From contig NC_089177.1 in the NCBI RefSeq assembly GCF_947507565.1, positions 3,472,001 through 3,536,000 on the forward strand: a stretch of DNA of 64,000 nt. Reading direction: 5' to 3'. Source of the DNA: Oscarella lobularis. Lineage: Eukaryota; Porifera; Homoscleromorpha; Homosclerophorida; Oscarellidae. This document shows positions 1-12,103 of this stretch, one piece after another (the stretch's first letter is position 1; each line of letters begins with the position of its first letter). The notes beneath the pieces are model-generated. The model saw only the letters and a list, made by a program, of their open reading frames with translations, was not told the origin of the DNA and searched no databases. The position numbers and the translations under genes are program-made.

Positions 1-3000
1 GATTGGTGTCGACGGCGAGTATTGTGCTGCGGGCTTTTGAAAATCGCAAGTGGATTTTTTTCGTTCAGTTGAACGTTAGCTTGAATCGGACTTTGGAGAG
101 GCAAGAAGCGAAACAGAAAGCCGAAGGTAGTGAGAAAGACGAGATCAGTTTTTCGTAGATTTTACCTCTCTCTTTTTTGTCTTTCTAGCCGCCGAGCGCG
201 AAAAACGTGGCGCAAAGGAGGAGGAAGTCGACGTCGACTTGTCCGAAGACGAGTACGAAGCGCTCTCGGAAGAACAGCGCGACGAGTACGATCGACGAAA
301 GCTGGCGGCGAGAAAGAAAAAGATACGGGAGAGAATCGAGAAAGAAGAACAGGAGAGAAAAGAGCAAGAACGATTGCAGGCGCTTCTGGAGGAGAAGCGA
401 TTGGAAGAGGAGAGACTCAATAAGAAAGGAAAGCGAAGGAGAGACAAGGAAAAAGAAAAAGAAAAAGATCGCGGTCCCGGAAAGTCGTCACCGACAGCTA
501 GCACAGATCGACTAGGAATGATTAAACAGGCGGCGGCGGCGGACGCGTCTCGATCGCGTCCACCTTCCGGTCGAATTCGCGAACCGTCGCAATTGCAGCA
601 GCCTGTTCCCGTTACGCTAGATCGCGCCGACTCGCAGGCGAGCAACTTGAGCGAGGGACCGTAAGAGAATTTTTTTCTATGCGCGGACTATCGGTTACGC
701 TCTTGTGCCGCTATAGGAAAAGACGTCGATCGGGCTTGCGGCGTGCGCCGTCCGTTTCTTCGACCGGGCTTTCGAATGAGCTATCGAAGCAGTCGTCTCA
801 GGAATGCGGCAATCCTGTCATTCAAAAGCAAGTTGACATGCACACAGGCGTGTCTGTTTCTAGAAAGCGTTCCTCTTTTTTTTACAGGTACACGGAATAC
901 GAGTCGTCGCTCAAGCTGATTCACACCCTTCTGGAGCAATGGGACAGAACGACTGGCACGATGTTTAAACTGGCTCGAGGTCAATTACCGGGTATAGCCG
1001 AAGGGGGAGACCAATCGGATACATCCTCTCCGAGACCTCAAGCGCAAACGGCATTGAAGAGAGGCAAGAGTAGAAGAGACAAAGAGGTACAAACCTTCTT
1101 ACACGCGCGTACTCGCGATCGAGCACTATCCCCGCAAGGCATTGACGATTCCGTCCGTTGCTGAGAGTCCGTCAGGAATTGACGTTTCCGGCGTCGATGG
1201 AGGCGAAGCAGCGAAGGAGAGCGAAAGGAGAGACGATCTCGGCGTTCCCTGCTTTCAATTCGACGCCGGCACTACGAAGAGCGAGCAATTGACCAACGAA
1301 TTGATGTCGTCCGGATTGCCGTCCCTTGACGACATTCTGGAGGGATTGGGCTTGGGACCGGACGGACCGCCAATTCCGCCTCCGGCTCGATTCGCTGTCG
1401 TTCCCTACCCGGTTCGACGACCGCCGCCAGTTGGTTCAAGTCACTATACATTTGTGGCGGCATCACCCGATGATCCGTAAGTCATTTAGCGATATACCAC
1501 AATGCATATAATTCAACCGAATCAGCAATATCGGAGAAGAAGATCGAGGAAAGACGCAAGAAACAGAACAAGATTCGCAGCTGTGGGACAAGGTACTCCT
1601 TGCTCTTTACTTTGTCGAATGGTAAATTCTGACCCACACATATAGGAATCGAAGAAATCGTCGGCGCACACTCGCTCAACGGTCACCGTAGACGAAGATC
1701 GGTCCAGTCGATTATCGAAACGACTTCCGCAGACGACGAAACAGAGCGCAAAAAAGACGGTCAAGTCGGTGGCGGCAACACCGCCGCAGTCGGCTTCGAA
1801 AGACGTGATCAGGACGATGTAAATGTGACGTTTTCGAATAGTCTCTCTTTTGACACGATCTCTTGTTTCTTAGCTCGCCGGTGGCCGAGGACAGTGTCGT
1901 TCAACCAAAGACGACGTTGTACGTGCGGGTTGTGTTTTGAGTGCGGGTCTCCCCTTGCACCGGCGTCTTTTGCTCTCTTTCAGATTGGGCAGTTTTCGTT
2001 GGGTGATTCCCGCCGGGGGTTCGACGACTCTACGCATTCGTTTTCAGTCCTTCGAGCTGGGCCAGTTCGATCAGACATTGAACTTTGAGCTACTCGGTAC
2101 GAGACGAACGTATCAACTCTACTGTCGGGGTCTGTGCGCCTTTCCGCAGATAAGTCGCGAGCCGAGGTGGGTATACATGTACTTCATTTCCTCCGCGAGA
2201 ATTTCGTGTCATGTGTTCGCTCTTTTTAGAATCGTTTTCCCGTCTCGCAAAAAGACGAGAAAGGAGGACGAAATTGTGCACAAGAAATACATCATGGACA
2301 CGGAAACATTTGAATTCGGTCCCTTGCACGTGGGCAAGTCAAAGGAAAAGTCAGCTAAGGAATCTGTCGCGAGACCAATTGCATATTAGAACACGCCGAC
2401 CGATTTAGATACAAAGAAAAAGAGCAACGCTATCCGGAGAACATGGAAACGTTGACCATCAAAAGCAATTCGCCTCAAGTGTGCGAGCTGACGTTCTGCT
2501 TTCGCGACGACGCCAAAGGCGACACCTATCTTCTCGATCCGCCCGAAATGGCTCTTCAGCCGGGCGAATCGCGTCCGCTGCGCGTCTGGGCCTTCCCGCG
2601 AACGCCGGGCTTTTTCAAGGACGCGATCGTCTGCTGCATCAAGGAAAATCCCGAACCGGTTCTCTTTCCCGTCACCTGTCACGGTTGCCGCGCCGAGCTC
2701 GAACTCGATAAGAAAACGCTGCAATTCGACAAGACTCTTCTACTGCGAGAGGACACGAAAACGCTCTACATTCGCAACCACGGTCTCGTTCCCGCCGGCT
2801 GGCAATTGGGCGGTCTCGAGACGCTCGGCGACGACTTCACCTTCTCGCACGAGCACGGAGTCGTCGAACCGAAGTCGGAATTCGCTCTCAAAGTCCAATT
2901 TCGCGCCGCAAAGCAAACGATCGTCAACAAGAAAGCGATTCGCATCGAAGTCTTTGACACGCAGCACGTTCTCGGCGTTATTCAACTCGAGACCGTTTAC

Positions 3001-6000
3001 ATCTACGCCGAGGCCTACGACGTGGCGCTCGACATCAGTTTTCCTAAAGGTGCCGACGGTGGCTTGGATTTCGGCTGCATACGAGTTGCTGAGGAAGCCA
3101 AGCAGGTTTTGTCGATACGGAACAAGGGCCGCTACGAAATTTCTTACAAGTCTGTTGCGGGCAGATCGCTTTTCTTATTGTCTATTTTATTTTTTCTAGT
3201 TTTCTTTATCACGGCGGAAACACGGATCTGCCTGCCGATAAATTGAACAGTATTTTTTCAGTGAAGCCGAGCAGCGGCCGGCTTCAGGTGAATGAAAAAC
3301 CGCAGCAGGTTCAAGTGGAATTTCACCCACTTTCCGGTCGGGAAATAACGGTCAAGGATCAAGCCCTGTTGAAGTGCAACGTAAGAAAATTGTCGCAGAG
3401 AAAATGGCAGTTGTTCATTAATTAAATTCTCTTAGGTGATTGAACCGAAATTGGGAAAGGACGGTCAGGTGATTGCTTCAATACCGATTCGACTCAGTGC
3501 GAGATCAGTCTTTAGCAGGTAATTAGATGCAGTTTTCTTAAACGAAAATACGAAAATTAGGATTGCTTTATTCTTACAGATACTCTATTCATCCGGCTCA
3601 CGACATCAACTTTGGTCCCATGGTTGTCGGCAGTCGTAAACAACGATTCCTGACGATAGAGAATCACGGCGAATTTGACTTTCGCTACGCCGTTCTCAAA
3701 CTGTCTGCGGCTCAGGCCCGATTTGGAAAAGGGTACACCAACAAACCCGATCAGCTGTTAATCAAAATCTGACATCATTTGTTCTCACAGACCCGTCTCG
3801 AAGCGAGCGCGATCGCGAGACGGATCCGGTAGAACGTCGCAGCAAATAATGCGAGGCAGCAAGAAAGCCGATTCCCTACGGTAAACATACTCGTTTGAAT
3901 AAAAAAAATCCCGTTGCACGTTCGCCCGGCTAATATTAAATTTAGACAAGACGTTCTCGGCCAGCAGAGATTGGTTCTCGGAATGTTCGCTATTTATCCC
4001 GGAATGGGTATAGTCCAACCGGGCTCGTCTCAAACAATCAACGTCGACTGTATAGCAGAAACGCCAGGAAAATGCGAAGAGGTACTCGTTTACTAGTAAT
4101 CCTTGCGCGTGAAATACCCTGCTCTTCGCAGTTGGTTTCTATTGACGTTTCGGATCGAAATCCGAAAGATCATCGCGAAGGCATCAGCTACAAGCTCATG
4201 GCCGAATCGTGCATACCGGGCATCAATATAACCGACGCGGCATCAATATTCGAGGAACACCGCGTCGTTCGTCATCTCTCCGTTCTCGGTCAACTTCAGC
4301 AGAAACGACAGGTACGCGAGGACTATGTTTTGAGACGATGCATTGCATTGGCTACGCGTAGGCGAACGGTAGCGGCGTGTACAGCGAAGAAGAGAAAAAA
4401 TTCTACTTCAACACTGTAATTGTCGGTCACCGAGCGAAAGCGCGATTCAAGATAATCAATCCATACAAAGTCACTACGACGACGACCGTCAATATATTTC
4501 TATAAACCTAAGGCGTCGATTTTTTAGGTTCCCTGCGATGTGACGTTTTCCGTCAAGGCTCAACACAAGTCGCGATTGGGAGAAGTATTCGACGTCGATC
4601 CGAACAAAGCGAGCATTCCAGCTCACGGCCACTCGTTCTCTACGGTGACGTTCAGTCCGCCGTCGATGCAGACGTTCGTCGCTCATTTCGAAGCGTTGCT
4701 CGACGCCGGTCCGCTTTCCGGTGCCGCGTCGCGCGCGCGGAGTCTCGCCTTTGAGATTGTCGGCGAAGGGAATCTGCCTCACGTTGCCGTCGTTCGGCCG
4801 GCGCTGCGGAATAAGAAGAGTTTGCCGTTGATCGTGTTTCGACGCCTACTCGTCGGTCGTCGACAGACGATGCCGCTTGCGCTGCGAAACGAGGGCAGCA
4901 TACCGGCTACGGTGGTCGTCAAGTGGACTGACGCCGACGAAGCATTTACGGTGTGTCGAGTGAGGGACGAAGAAGAGGAGGAGGAGGAGGAGGATGACGG
5001 AAGAGAGGCGGAAGAGACGACGGCGCTCAGGACGGCAACGGTGAAAATCGAAGTGGGCAAGACGGCGAACTTTGTCGTTGTTTTTCACCCGAAGAAGGCA
5101 CGTTGCGATTGGCATACGCGTCAGTGTTGTGTTATTGGGCTTTTTGGGCTTTTTTTAGGTTCGACAGTATCGAAGTCAACTTCAACTTCAGATCGTCGAT
5201 AATCAGTTTGAAAATACTTCGGTTCATCTCGTTGGCGAAGGCTTTCAGGACGACGTCACAATCGGCGATATAGTCGGAGGCGAAATAGGCGAAAATGACG
5301 AAGAGACGGCAACGACGAGTTCGGGCGACGACGTCAGCGCTATTCGGGAAAATCACCTACAATTTGGCCCGTGCAGCGTCGGTGAACTGCGCCAGATATC
5401 GTTCACGTTGACGAACCACGCGACGCAATCGCTTCGGTTTGCGTGGCCCAGCGGAGTCGTCGACCCGAGCGTGACGTTCTCGCCGTCGCGCGGTCACTTG
5501 CGTCCGCACTCGAGCAAGGACGTCGTCGCGACATTTCGAGCGAACGCGCCGAAGCAGTTGGACGGCATGAAAACGAATTTGCACATCAGCAAGATTGTCT
5601 ACAGTCAACCTCTGTCTCAGGCAGGAAGCGCATTCTCAATTGTGTTTGCATAGTTTATTTATTTGACGATTTGCATGCGCAGGTGGGAGACTGGGACGAT
5701 CGAATGAAATCTGTCAAGTGGGTTCCTCTTGACCTTTTCGTGCCGGATCAAGCTGACAGAGCCCTTGCAGCTGGCGAATCGGCTACAGATTTAGCCGTTG
5801 GCACCGCCGCCGCATCTGTGCCGGAAGCCGGACAAAGGGTTTGTTTGCGTACTATTTTAGTGGACGGTTGTTGTTTGATCGGAAAGTTTAGCCTCCGTTG
5901 AGAAGGAAATTAATTGAAACGGAGCCGGAGCCGGAACATGCGGTCGTCGACGATTCGAATCGAGAAATTGATTTGCGAGTAAGCGTCATCTGCGACTTCG

Positions 6001-9000
6001 CCGAATACAAGTGCGAGACGACGAACGTGAAATTTCGCGACACGCTCATGTTTCAGACGCGAGCTTACAGGTAAGAGAAGAACTCTTCTCTTTAAAGAAA
6101 ACTCTCTTATTTGTTCGAATAGCTTCGCTCTTACGAATCAAGCGAAAGTCTTTTTCACCTATCGCTGGTCCGTACTGACGGCAGACGATAGGGAAATCGC
6201 GCTGACGAGCCGTCCGGGAACGGCACTTGGCTACCGTTCTGTTGCCGTCGACGAAACAGGCAGCTTCGTTGCGAGCGACGGCGACGAGGTCGAACCATTT
6301 AGCATCGAACCCGTCGACGGAATCCTGAAGGCGGGCGAAACGCAGACGTTTACCATACGATTTAGTCCTCTCGACGCCGTCGACTTTGAACGTCGTTTGA
6401 AGTGCACGTACGTCGGGAATTTCCCATCGAGGTCGATCTTGAAAAAAATTTCGCTTGTCTAGGATTCCTAACTTGAGTCCGCGACTGGAACCGCTCGTCG
6501 TCGCCGTTTCGGGTCGCAGCCTCATGCCCTATTGTCATTTCGAGTTGGAGAACTCGGACTATTTGACGAGCGGTCGACGCAATCCGGATATGCGCGGCGC
6601 TAGCGGACTGCCGGGCTCGTCCGTCGATCCGAACACGCGCGTCATCGAGTTTTTCTCCTGTGGAGTAAATAACAAGATCATAAGGTCGAGATTGTAGGGA
6701 ATCGCGGTAAAAAGATGATTCTAATGATCATTTGTAGACGCTTTTTCATTGTCAATCCCACGAGCAGCGGATACGACTTCAACTGGAGCACTTACTCTAA
6801 GCAACCGCGACCCCAATTCAAATGTCTTACGCCTCAGGGTCACGTCGCAGGTGGAAAAAAGACCGAAGTAAAAAGGCGCTGAAGTTTCTCGTTTGAGAAA
6901 AACGATTCTCTTTCTTTAGGTTGTCTTCGAGTTTGTTGGAGACTGTCTCGACCAATTGGAATCGTTCTGGGTCTTTTCCATACCGCGTCACAGCATCTCG
7001 GTCTCGTTCCTACTCGTCGGTCACGTCAGCGAGCCGGCCGTGACGATGGATCGTTCGAGCGTCAATTTTCGCTCGATGTTGATCGGACGCACGTCGCGCG
7101 ACGTCGTCAATTTGATCAACAACGAATCGACGCCCTTTCACTTTGCCGTCAATCCGGCGAGCTGTCACGTCGACAAGCAGTCGGCTCGCCTCGTCGTCGA
7201 GCCCATGTCCGGCGTCGTGCAACCCAAGTCGACTTTTCCTATTACCGTCACTTTTGGCCCCCTTCGAGAACAGGAGTACAATTTCAACGTTCAGTGCTCC
7301 GTACGTCGCAAGCCGACGCCTATCAGTTTGAACGTAAAAGGCGAAGGCTATGCCGTTCACGCTGCTCTCGTCTGCGAACAAGCTGGCTCCGGCGGCAGCA
7401 CTCAAGTCGAATTATTGCCTGAATCAAAAACAAATTTCGTCGACTTTGGCGGCGTTCAGGTGAACGAACGAGCCGTCCGCCAGATCGCCGTCGTCAATTT
7501 GGGACGCTTCAATTTTGACTTCGACTGGACGACGAGCGAAAAGTGCCAGCGACGCGGCGGCAGTCAGAGCGACGGCAACGTCATTACGGTCAAACCCGCG
7601 TCGGGAACGGTGGCGAGCAACAACCGAACGAAATGCGAAGTAGCGTTTTGCCCGTCGAAAAAACTCACCTTGGACGGTTGCGTCATAACGTGCAAAGTAA
7701 GTACACCTGCCGTTTAACTTGAGAGATGAGTGACCGATTTCTATAGATTCCACACGGTCCTACTTTTCCTATAACCGTTCTCGGTCGCGGCACGCTGCCG
7801 TCGTTAAGTCTGTCGTTCACGAAACGAAATTTCGGACCGTGTTTCCTTAATCGTCCCGGAATGACCCAGTCAAAGGAAACGCTGGAAATTGTCAACAACG
7901 AAAAGAAAGACGTCAGGTTAGTCGTCATTATCGTATGTCCTCGTATTTGATAATGATGTAAATGTCTCTTTAGTCTATGCTGCTTGTATTCCAGTTCGGC
8001 GCATCTCGATGTCCAGTTCTCGCCGTGCGTGCTAGCTCCCGCTCAGACGACTATAGCCGTTTTCTCCTTTCATCCAAACGAACCTGGCAAGTATCGCGAC
8101 TTGGTACCGTTCGAAGTGAACGGGTTGTCGCGCGTCAACGTCGAAATTCAAGGCGAAGGAACCGCTATGAAGGTAGCAGCAGAAAAGCAACTATTTCGGT
8201 AAAATTGGACGTTGGATTTATTTAGGTGGAAGTTGCGAAGAGTTCTCAACGACACGTTCGCTTTGGAGCTCTTCGCGTCGGCCAATCGAAAGTGGAAGTG
8301 GTCGAGTTGATAAATCGAAGCGCTCGTGACGTCAAATTTCGCGTTTCTGTCGTATCGTCGTCTGCTATACCAGCGGGCGTAGTCACCGTGACGCCTGACA
8401 CGGAAATCGAACTGAGCGCGAAAGGAGGAACAGCAAAGGTCGAAGTAAAGTTCCATTCCACTGTGCGAGTGAAGCATTTTGTTCAGGAAGTAAATAATGC
8501 TATCATAATAATATATAGATTTTCTCTTATCGTGCATTGTTTTTTTAGGTGACGATGGAAAGTGTTCATGTTGGCTTGTCGCATCCTCTCTTTGTCGTGT
8601 CTGGCTCCTGTCAAGGCATCGAGTTCTCGCTTGATTCAGATCACCTTCCTTTCGGTGCGGTTGTCGTTGGCAGTTCTAGTTCGCGAAAATTGATTATGAG
8701 CAATCTTGGCGACATTGGAGCTCAGTGAGAGTCGCGACATCATCAAACGACGACGTTTTTATGTTTTCATTCTATTGTAGCTTTCGTTGGGACAACGAAA
8801 AATTTGGTCCCGACTTTTCGATATCTCCTGCCGAGGGTTACTTAGCTCCCAGCATGGAAGCACCCTTTGAAGTTGCATTCCACCCCAAGTCGACCAACTA
8901 CGACATTCGAAAAGATGTAAAAGAAAAAAAAGCACGTAGAAAGAAATAAAATTCACTTGCTCGTTTTTTTTTGGTAGAAAATTGCCTGCGACGTATGGAT

Positions 9001-10684
9001 AGTGGAGAAGAAGAAAAACGGCGGAGAGACCGTAACTCGCTGCGATCCGCTGCAGCTCACATTGACGGGGACCGCAATCAGTCAGCAGCAGAGCGGCAAG
9101 GATCAAATCATACAATTCAGCACGCACGTTCGCATGAAGGAGACGCGCGCAATTCCCCTGTCGAATCGCACGACTCAGCCGTGGACGAATATCCAGCCCG
9201 TCATTGACGGCGAGTACTGGAGTGGACCGGAAACAATCACAGTCAACTCTGGTAGCACGTGTCAGTACGAACTAACCTATCGACCCCTGACGATGACGAC
9301 AGAGCAGAAAAAACACACGGTAAGTCGTTAGTGAAGTATATTTTGCACCTAGCAAGATTTTCTACTAGGGATCGATTTTCTTTCCTCTCCCTGACGGAAA
9401 CGGATCGTTGTACTCGCTTCTGGGTCTAGCCGATCCTCCCAAGCCATCGGGAAACATTTCTCGCGACGTACCGTGCAAAACTGCCTACACCCAACTGTTG
9501 ACCGTCACAAATTGGCTGCGTCGACCGCAACGATTCAAGGCGACGATCGAGATTCTCAAACCGGACAAACCCGATCCTACGACAACAGTCAAAGGGCTGG
9601 AATACATCGACGTGCCGGCGAAGGCAAAGAAAGAGTACCAGTTGCATTTCTACGCTCACAAGGAAGGCCAGATAAACGCAAAAGTATGCGAGAACAGGGA
9701 TTTACGTAACGTCCTATTCAACAGTTTTTTTAGGTGACGTTCAAGAACGAACAGAGTGGGGAGTACGCCTACTACTTCGTCGCATTCAAATCGACTCCGC
9801 CTGAAGTGATTGCCACCATATCGATTTCCACTGCCGTTCGTCAGATGGCATCTCGGCAAGTAAGCGTTCGCAATCCTCTTCAGGTGCCCGTCACGTTTCA
9901 AACAAACTGCAACGTATCGGACATCAGCCTGCCGTCGAATTTTACCGTTCCCGCTCAATCGGAAGGCTCGTTTACATTCGAATACCTCCCGCTGAAATCG
10001 GGCGACGTCCAAGGCCGCCTCATACTGACCAGCAGCGAATTGGGTCTCTACCAGTACGATCTTCAATTGACGTCGACTCGCGGCGGCTCAGAACGTCCCG
10101 TTCACTTTACCGTCGGCTTGGGAGCCAGCTTGACTCAAGTGTGCCGCTTCGTTTGCTTTGCTAAGCAGAAGGCGGATTTCATTTGCAAGGTCGATCACGC
10201 CGACTTTCACGTCGACCGCAATCTCAGTTCGGCAGCCGCCTCCGCCGGCGGAACGGAAGTAGGTGTCGAAGTGACGTTCGAACCCGGTCGACTCGGCGAT
10301 TCGAAGGGACAACTCACGGTGACGTCACCCGTTGCCGGCGAGTACGTCATTCCTCTCTACGGACACTGCGTCGCTCCCAAGCCCCAGGGTCCGTTTACGG
10401 TTCGCGCCGGGTCGAGTTACTCGATTCCGTTTAAAAACGTTTTTGCGCGAACGGCGGCGTTTGCCTACACCGTCGATAATCCGGCGTTCGTCGTCAAATT
10501 CAACGAAACGATCAAATCGAGAAAGACGCACAATATGATCGTTTCCTATGAGCCGTCCGAAGAGGCGAGCAAGACGAGTGGCACGGCCATGGCGAAGCTA
10601 ACGGTCACGTGTTCCCGAAGTGCCGCCGGCGGAGCTGGCAACATCCAGTGGGTCTATTATCTCAAAGGAATCGTGCCCTATTAG
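1..10684 (+). CDS. HYDIN: HYDIN, axonemal central-pair protein, 3' portion (5' end outside window)
   Basis: This is the C-terminal part (roughly 2,900 residues) of hydrocephalus-inducing protein, a giant structural protein of the C2 projection of the ciliary central pair. Many short introns interrupt it. The first readable block (239-664) is a charged helix rich in E, K and R, as in the HYDIN mid-region. A conserved linker reading GLGPDGPPIPPPARF lies near 1345-1400. From about 1880 onward there is a long series of ASH/MSP-type beta-sandwich modules with recurring phrases such as FGPLHVG, LDFGCIRV, NFRSMLIGR and FGALRVG. The last residues read WVYYLKGIVPY before TAG at 10682-10684, close to the human C-terminus (WVYYLKGITL). 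An acidic run (E/D) at about 4970-5000 interrupts one module. The window starts inside the gene, so the true start is not visible. Product identity is very secure; exon edges are approximate. Confidence 0.95.
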
Positions 10685-10993
10685 GGATACGCACGTACAG
10701 TTCAATTATAGTCTGTTTCTTTCCATTGTAGGCGCTACTCGATTAGCATGTCTAAACGCTAACGTCTCGCGCGAGAATTCTCGCTCGTGACATCCTGGCT
10801 TTATATCCCGGAGTCCAGGATCTCGTCTGCCGTCGTCGTCTACCGTCGTCGTCTACCGCTGCGCCAGTGCACGCACGGCCTACAGGCGAGTCATTTACAT
10901 GCTTTTCTCTACTTATAAATCGAGCACACGCGTGCACGACTCCACACTAAAAGCGGAGACCCCTTCCCTCGCTCTCTCCCTTTTTTCTCCCTC
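10685..10993. promoter_or_regulatory. HYDIN-NAXD intergenic region with TATA-like element
   Basis: This is the 309-bp space between the HYDIN stop and the first ATG of NAXD. It holds a TATA-like sequence (TTATAAATCGAG, about 10910-10921) some 75 bp upstream of the NAXD ATG, a short inverted repeat ATCCTGG/CCAGGAT around a TATA-rich loop (about 10791-10820), and a near-perfect direct repeat of CGTCGTCGTCTAC just after it. No open frame here looks coding. The TATA-like site is assigned by motif only. Confidence 0.35.
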
Positions 10994-12013
10994 ATGTCGT
11001 GGACGATCGTTGATCCGCAGGCGTGTGTGCCTTTCGATCAGCACCCGATGGCGACAGCTAGTCGCGATCTCGACCTCCTACGCCACATGATTCGAGCCAT
11101 CGTTCCCCCAATGGGGAGCCACCTCCACAAAGGTCAAGCAGGTCGCATAGCAATCGTCGGCGGCTCGAAAGAGTACACGGGAGCGCCGTATTACGCCGCG
11201 ATGTCGTCGCTGAAACTCGGTGCCGACTTGTCGTACGTTTTTTGCAGCGAAGCGGCGGCGACGCCCATCAAGACGTACAGTCCCGAACTAATCGTCGTTC
11301 CGCTGCTCGATTCGCCGTCGGACGTCGGCGAACGACGAGCGACGATCGATTCGTGGATGTCCCGTATCCACGCACTCGTCGTCGGACCGGGACTCGGTCG
11401 TCATCCCGATTTACTCAAATCGGCGGCGGGAATGATCGGTTTGGCGCGCGAAGCGGACAAACCGATCGTGATCGACGCCGACGGACTGCACGTGATCGGC
11501 GAAACGCCGGCACTCGTGCAGGACTACGAGAAGGCGATTCTCACGCCGAACGCCGTCGAATTTGCGCGTCTCTACGAAGCCGTCATGGAATCGCCGTATC
11601 GCGACGACGTCGCGACGCGAGTCGAAAACGTGCGTCGCTTGAGTGAACGACTCGGTCACGTGACTATAGTACGAAAAGGCGAAGAGGACGTCGTCTCGAA
11701 TGGACGTCAGGTGTTGACTTGTGGGATTCCGGGCAGCATCCGGCGATGCGGTGGTCAAGGCGACGTACTCGCCGGCTGTCTAGGTACGTTTGTCTATTGG
11801 GCTAATCTTTACTGGTCGTCAACGTCGCCGTCGTCGCGCGACAGTCTCGTGCAGCGTTACGAGCCCATGGTGTCCGCCGGATACGCTGGGTGCACTGTGA
11901 CGCGCACGTGCAGTAGGCGGGCCTTCTCTAGACGACGTCGGTCTATGACTGGACCTGATTTGATCGCCGAGATACAGGGCGCCTACGATGCCTTATTTGA
12001 AGAAGCGACGTAA
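10994..12013 (+). CDS. NAXD: ATP-dependent (S)-NAD(P)H-hydrate dehydratase (NAXD/CARKD), intronless
   Basis: The enzyme uses ATP to dehydrate S-NAD(P)HX, repairing hydrated NADH/NADPH together with the epimerase NAXE. The 339-residue protein is one uninterrupted reading frame, with a ribokinase-like fold. It opens with HKGQAGRIAIVGGSKEYTGAPYYAA, the family signature around the substrate pocket. VGPGLGR lies near residue 130, and IDADGLHVIG and ILTPNAVEF follow. The GGQGDVLAG motif (about residue 250) carries the catalytic aspartate and the ATP-binding anion hole. The C-terminus DLIAEIQGAYDALFE matches the family end. The ATG at 10994 is the first in frame; a second at 11048 could also serve. 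No mitochondrial presequence is evident. Lack of introns sets it apart from most neighbours. Confidence 0.95.
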   Translation: MSWTIVDPQACVPFDQHPMATASRDLDLLRHMIRAIVPPMGSHLHKGQAGRIAIVGGSKEYTGAPYYAAMSSLKLGADLSYVFCSEAAATPIKTYSPELIVVPLLDSPSDVGERRATIDSWMSRIHALVVGPGLGRHPDLLKSAAGMIGLAREADKPIVIDADGLHVIGETPALVQDYEKAILTPNAVEFARLYEAVMESPYRDDVATRVENVRRLSERLGHVTIVRKGEEDVVSNGRQVLTCGIPGSIRRCGGQGDVLAGCLGTFVYWANLYWSSTSPSSRDSLVQRYEPMVSAGYAGCTVTRTCSRRAFSRRRRSMTGPDLIAEIQGAYDALFEEAT

Positions 12014-12103
12014 AAGGCATCATGTAGAACTTTTCTTAGATACGTTATGTGTCGCGCACGTGCTTGGGATTACATACGGGACTGTAAAATGAACTGAACG
12101 AAG

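Noticed and set aside
145-645. 166-codon minus-strand open frame overlapping HYDIN
   Set aside because: It is antisense to the charged HYDIN helix, made of Ser/Arg/Leu runs complementary to Glu/Lys codons. No family resemblance.
9656-10066. 136-codon minus-strand open frame within HYDIN
   Set aside because: It is antisense to a well-matched HYDIN exon; the frame is open only because of codon bias.
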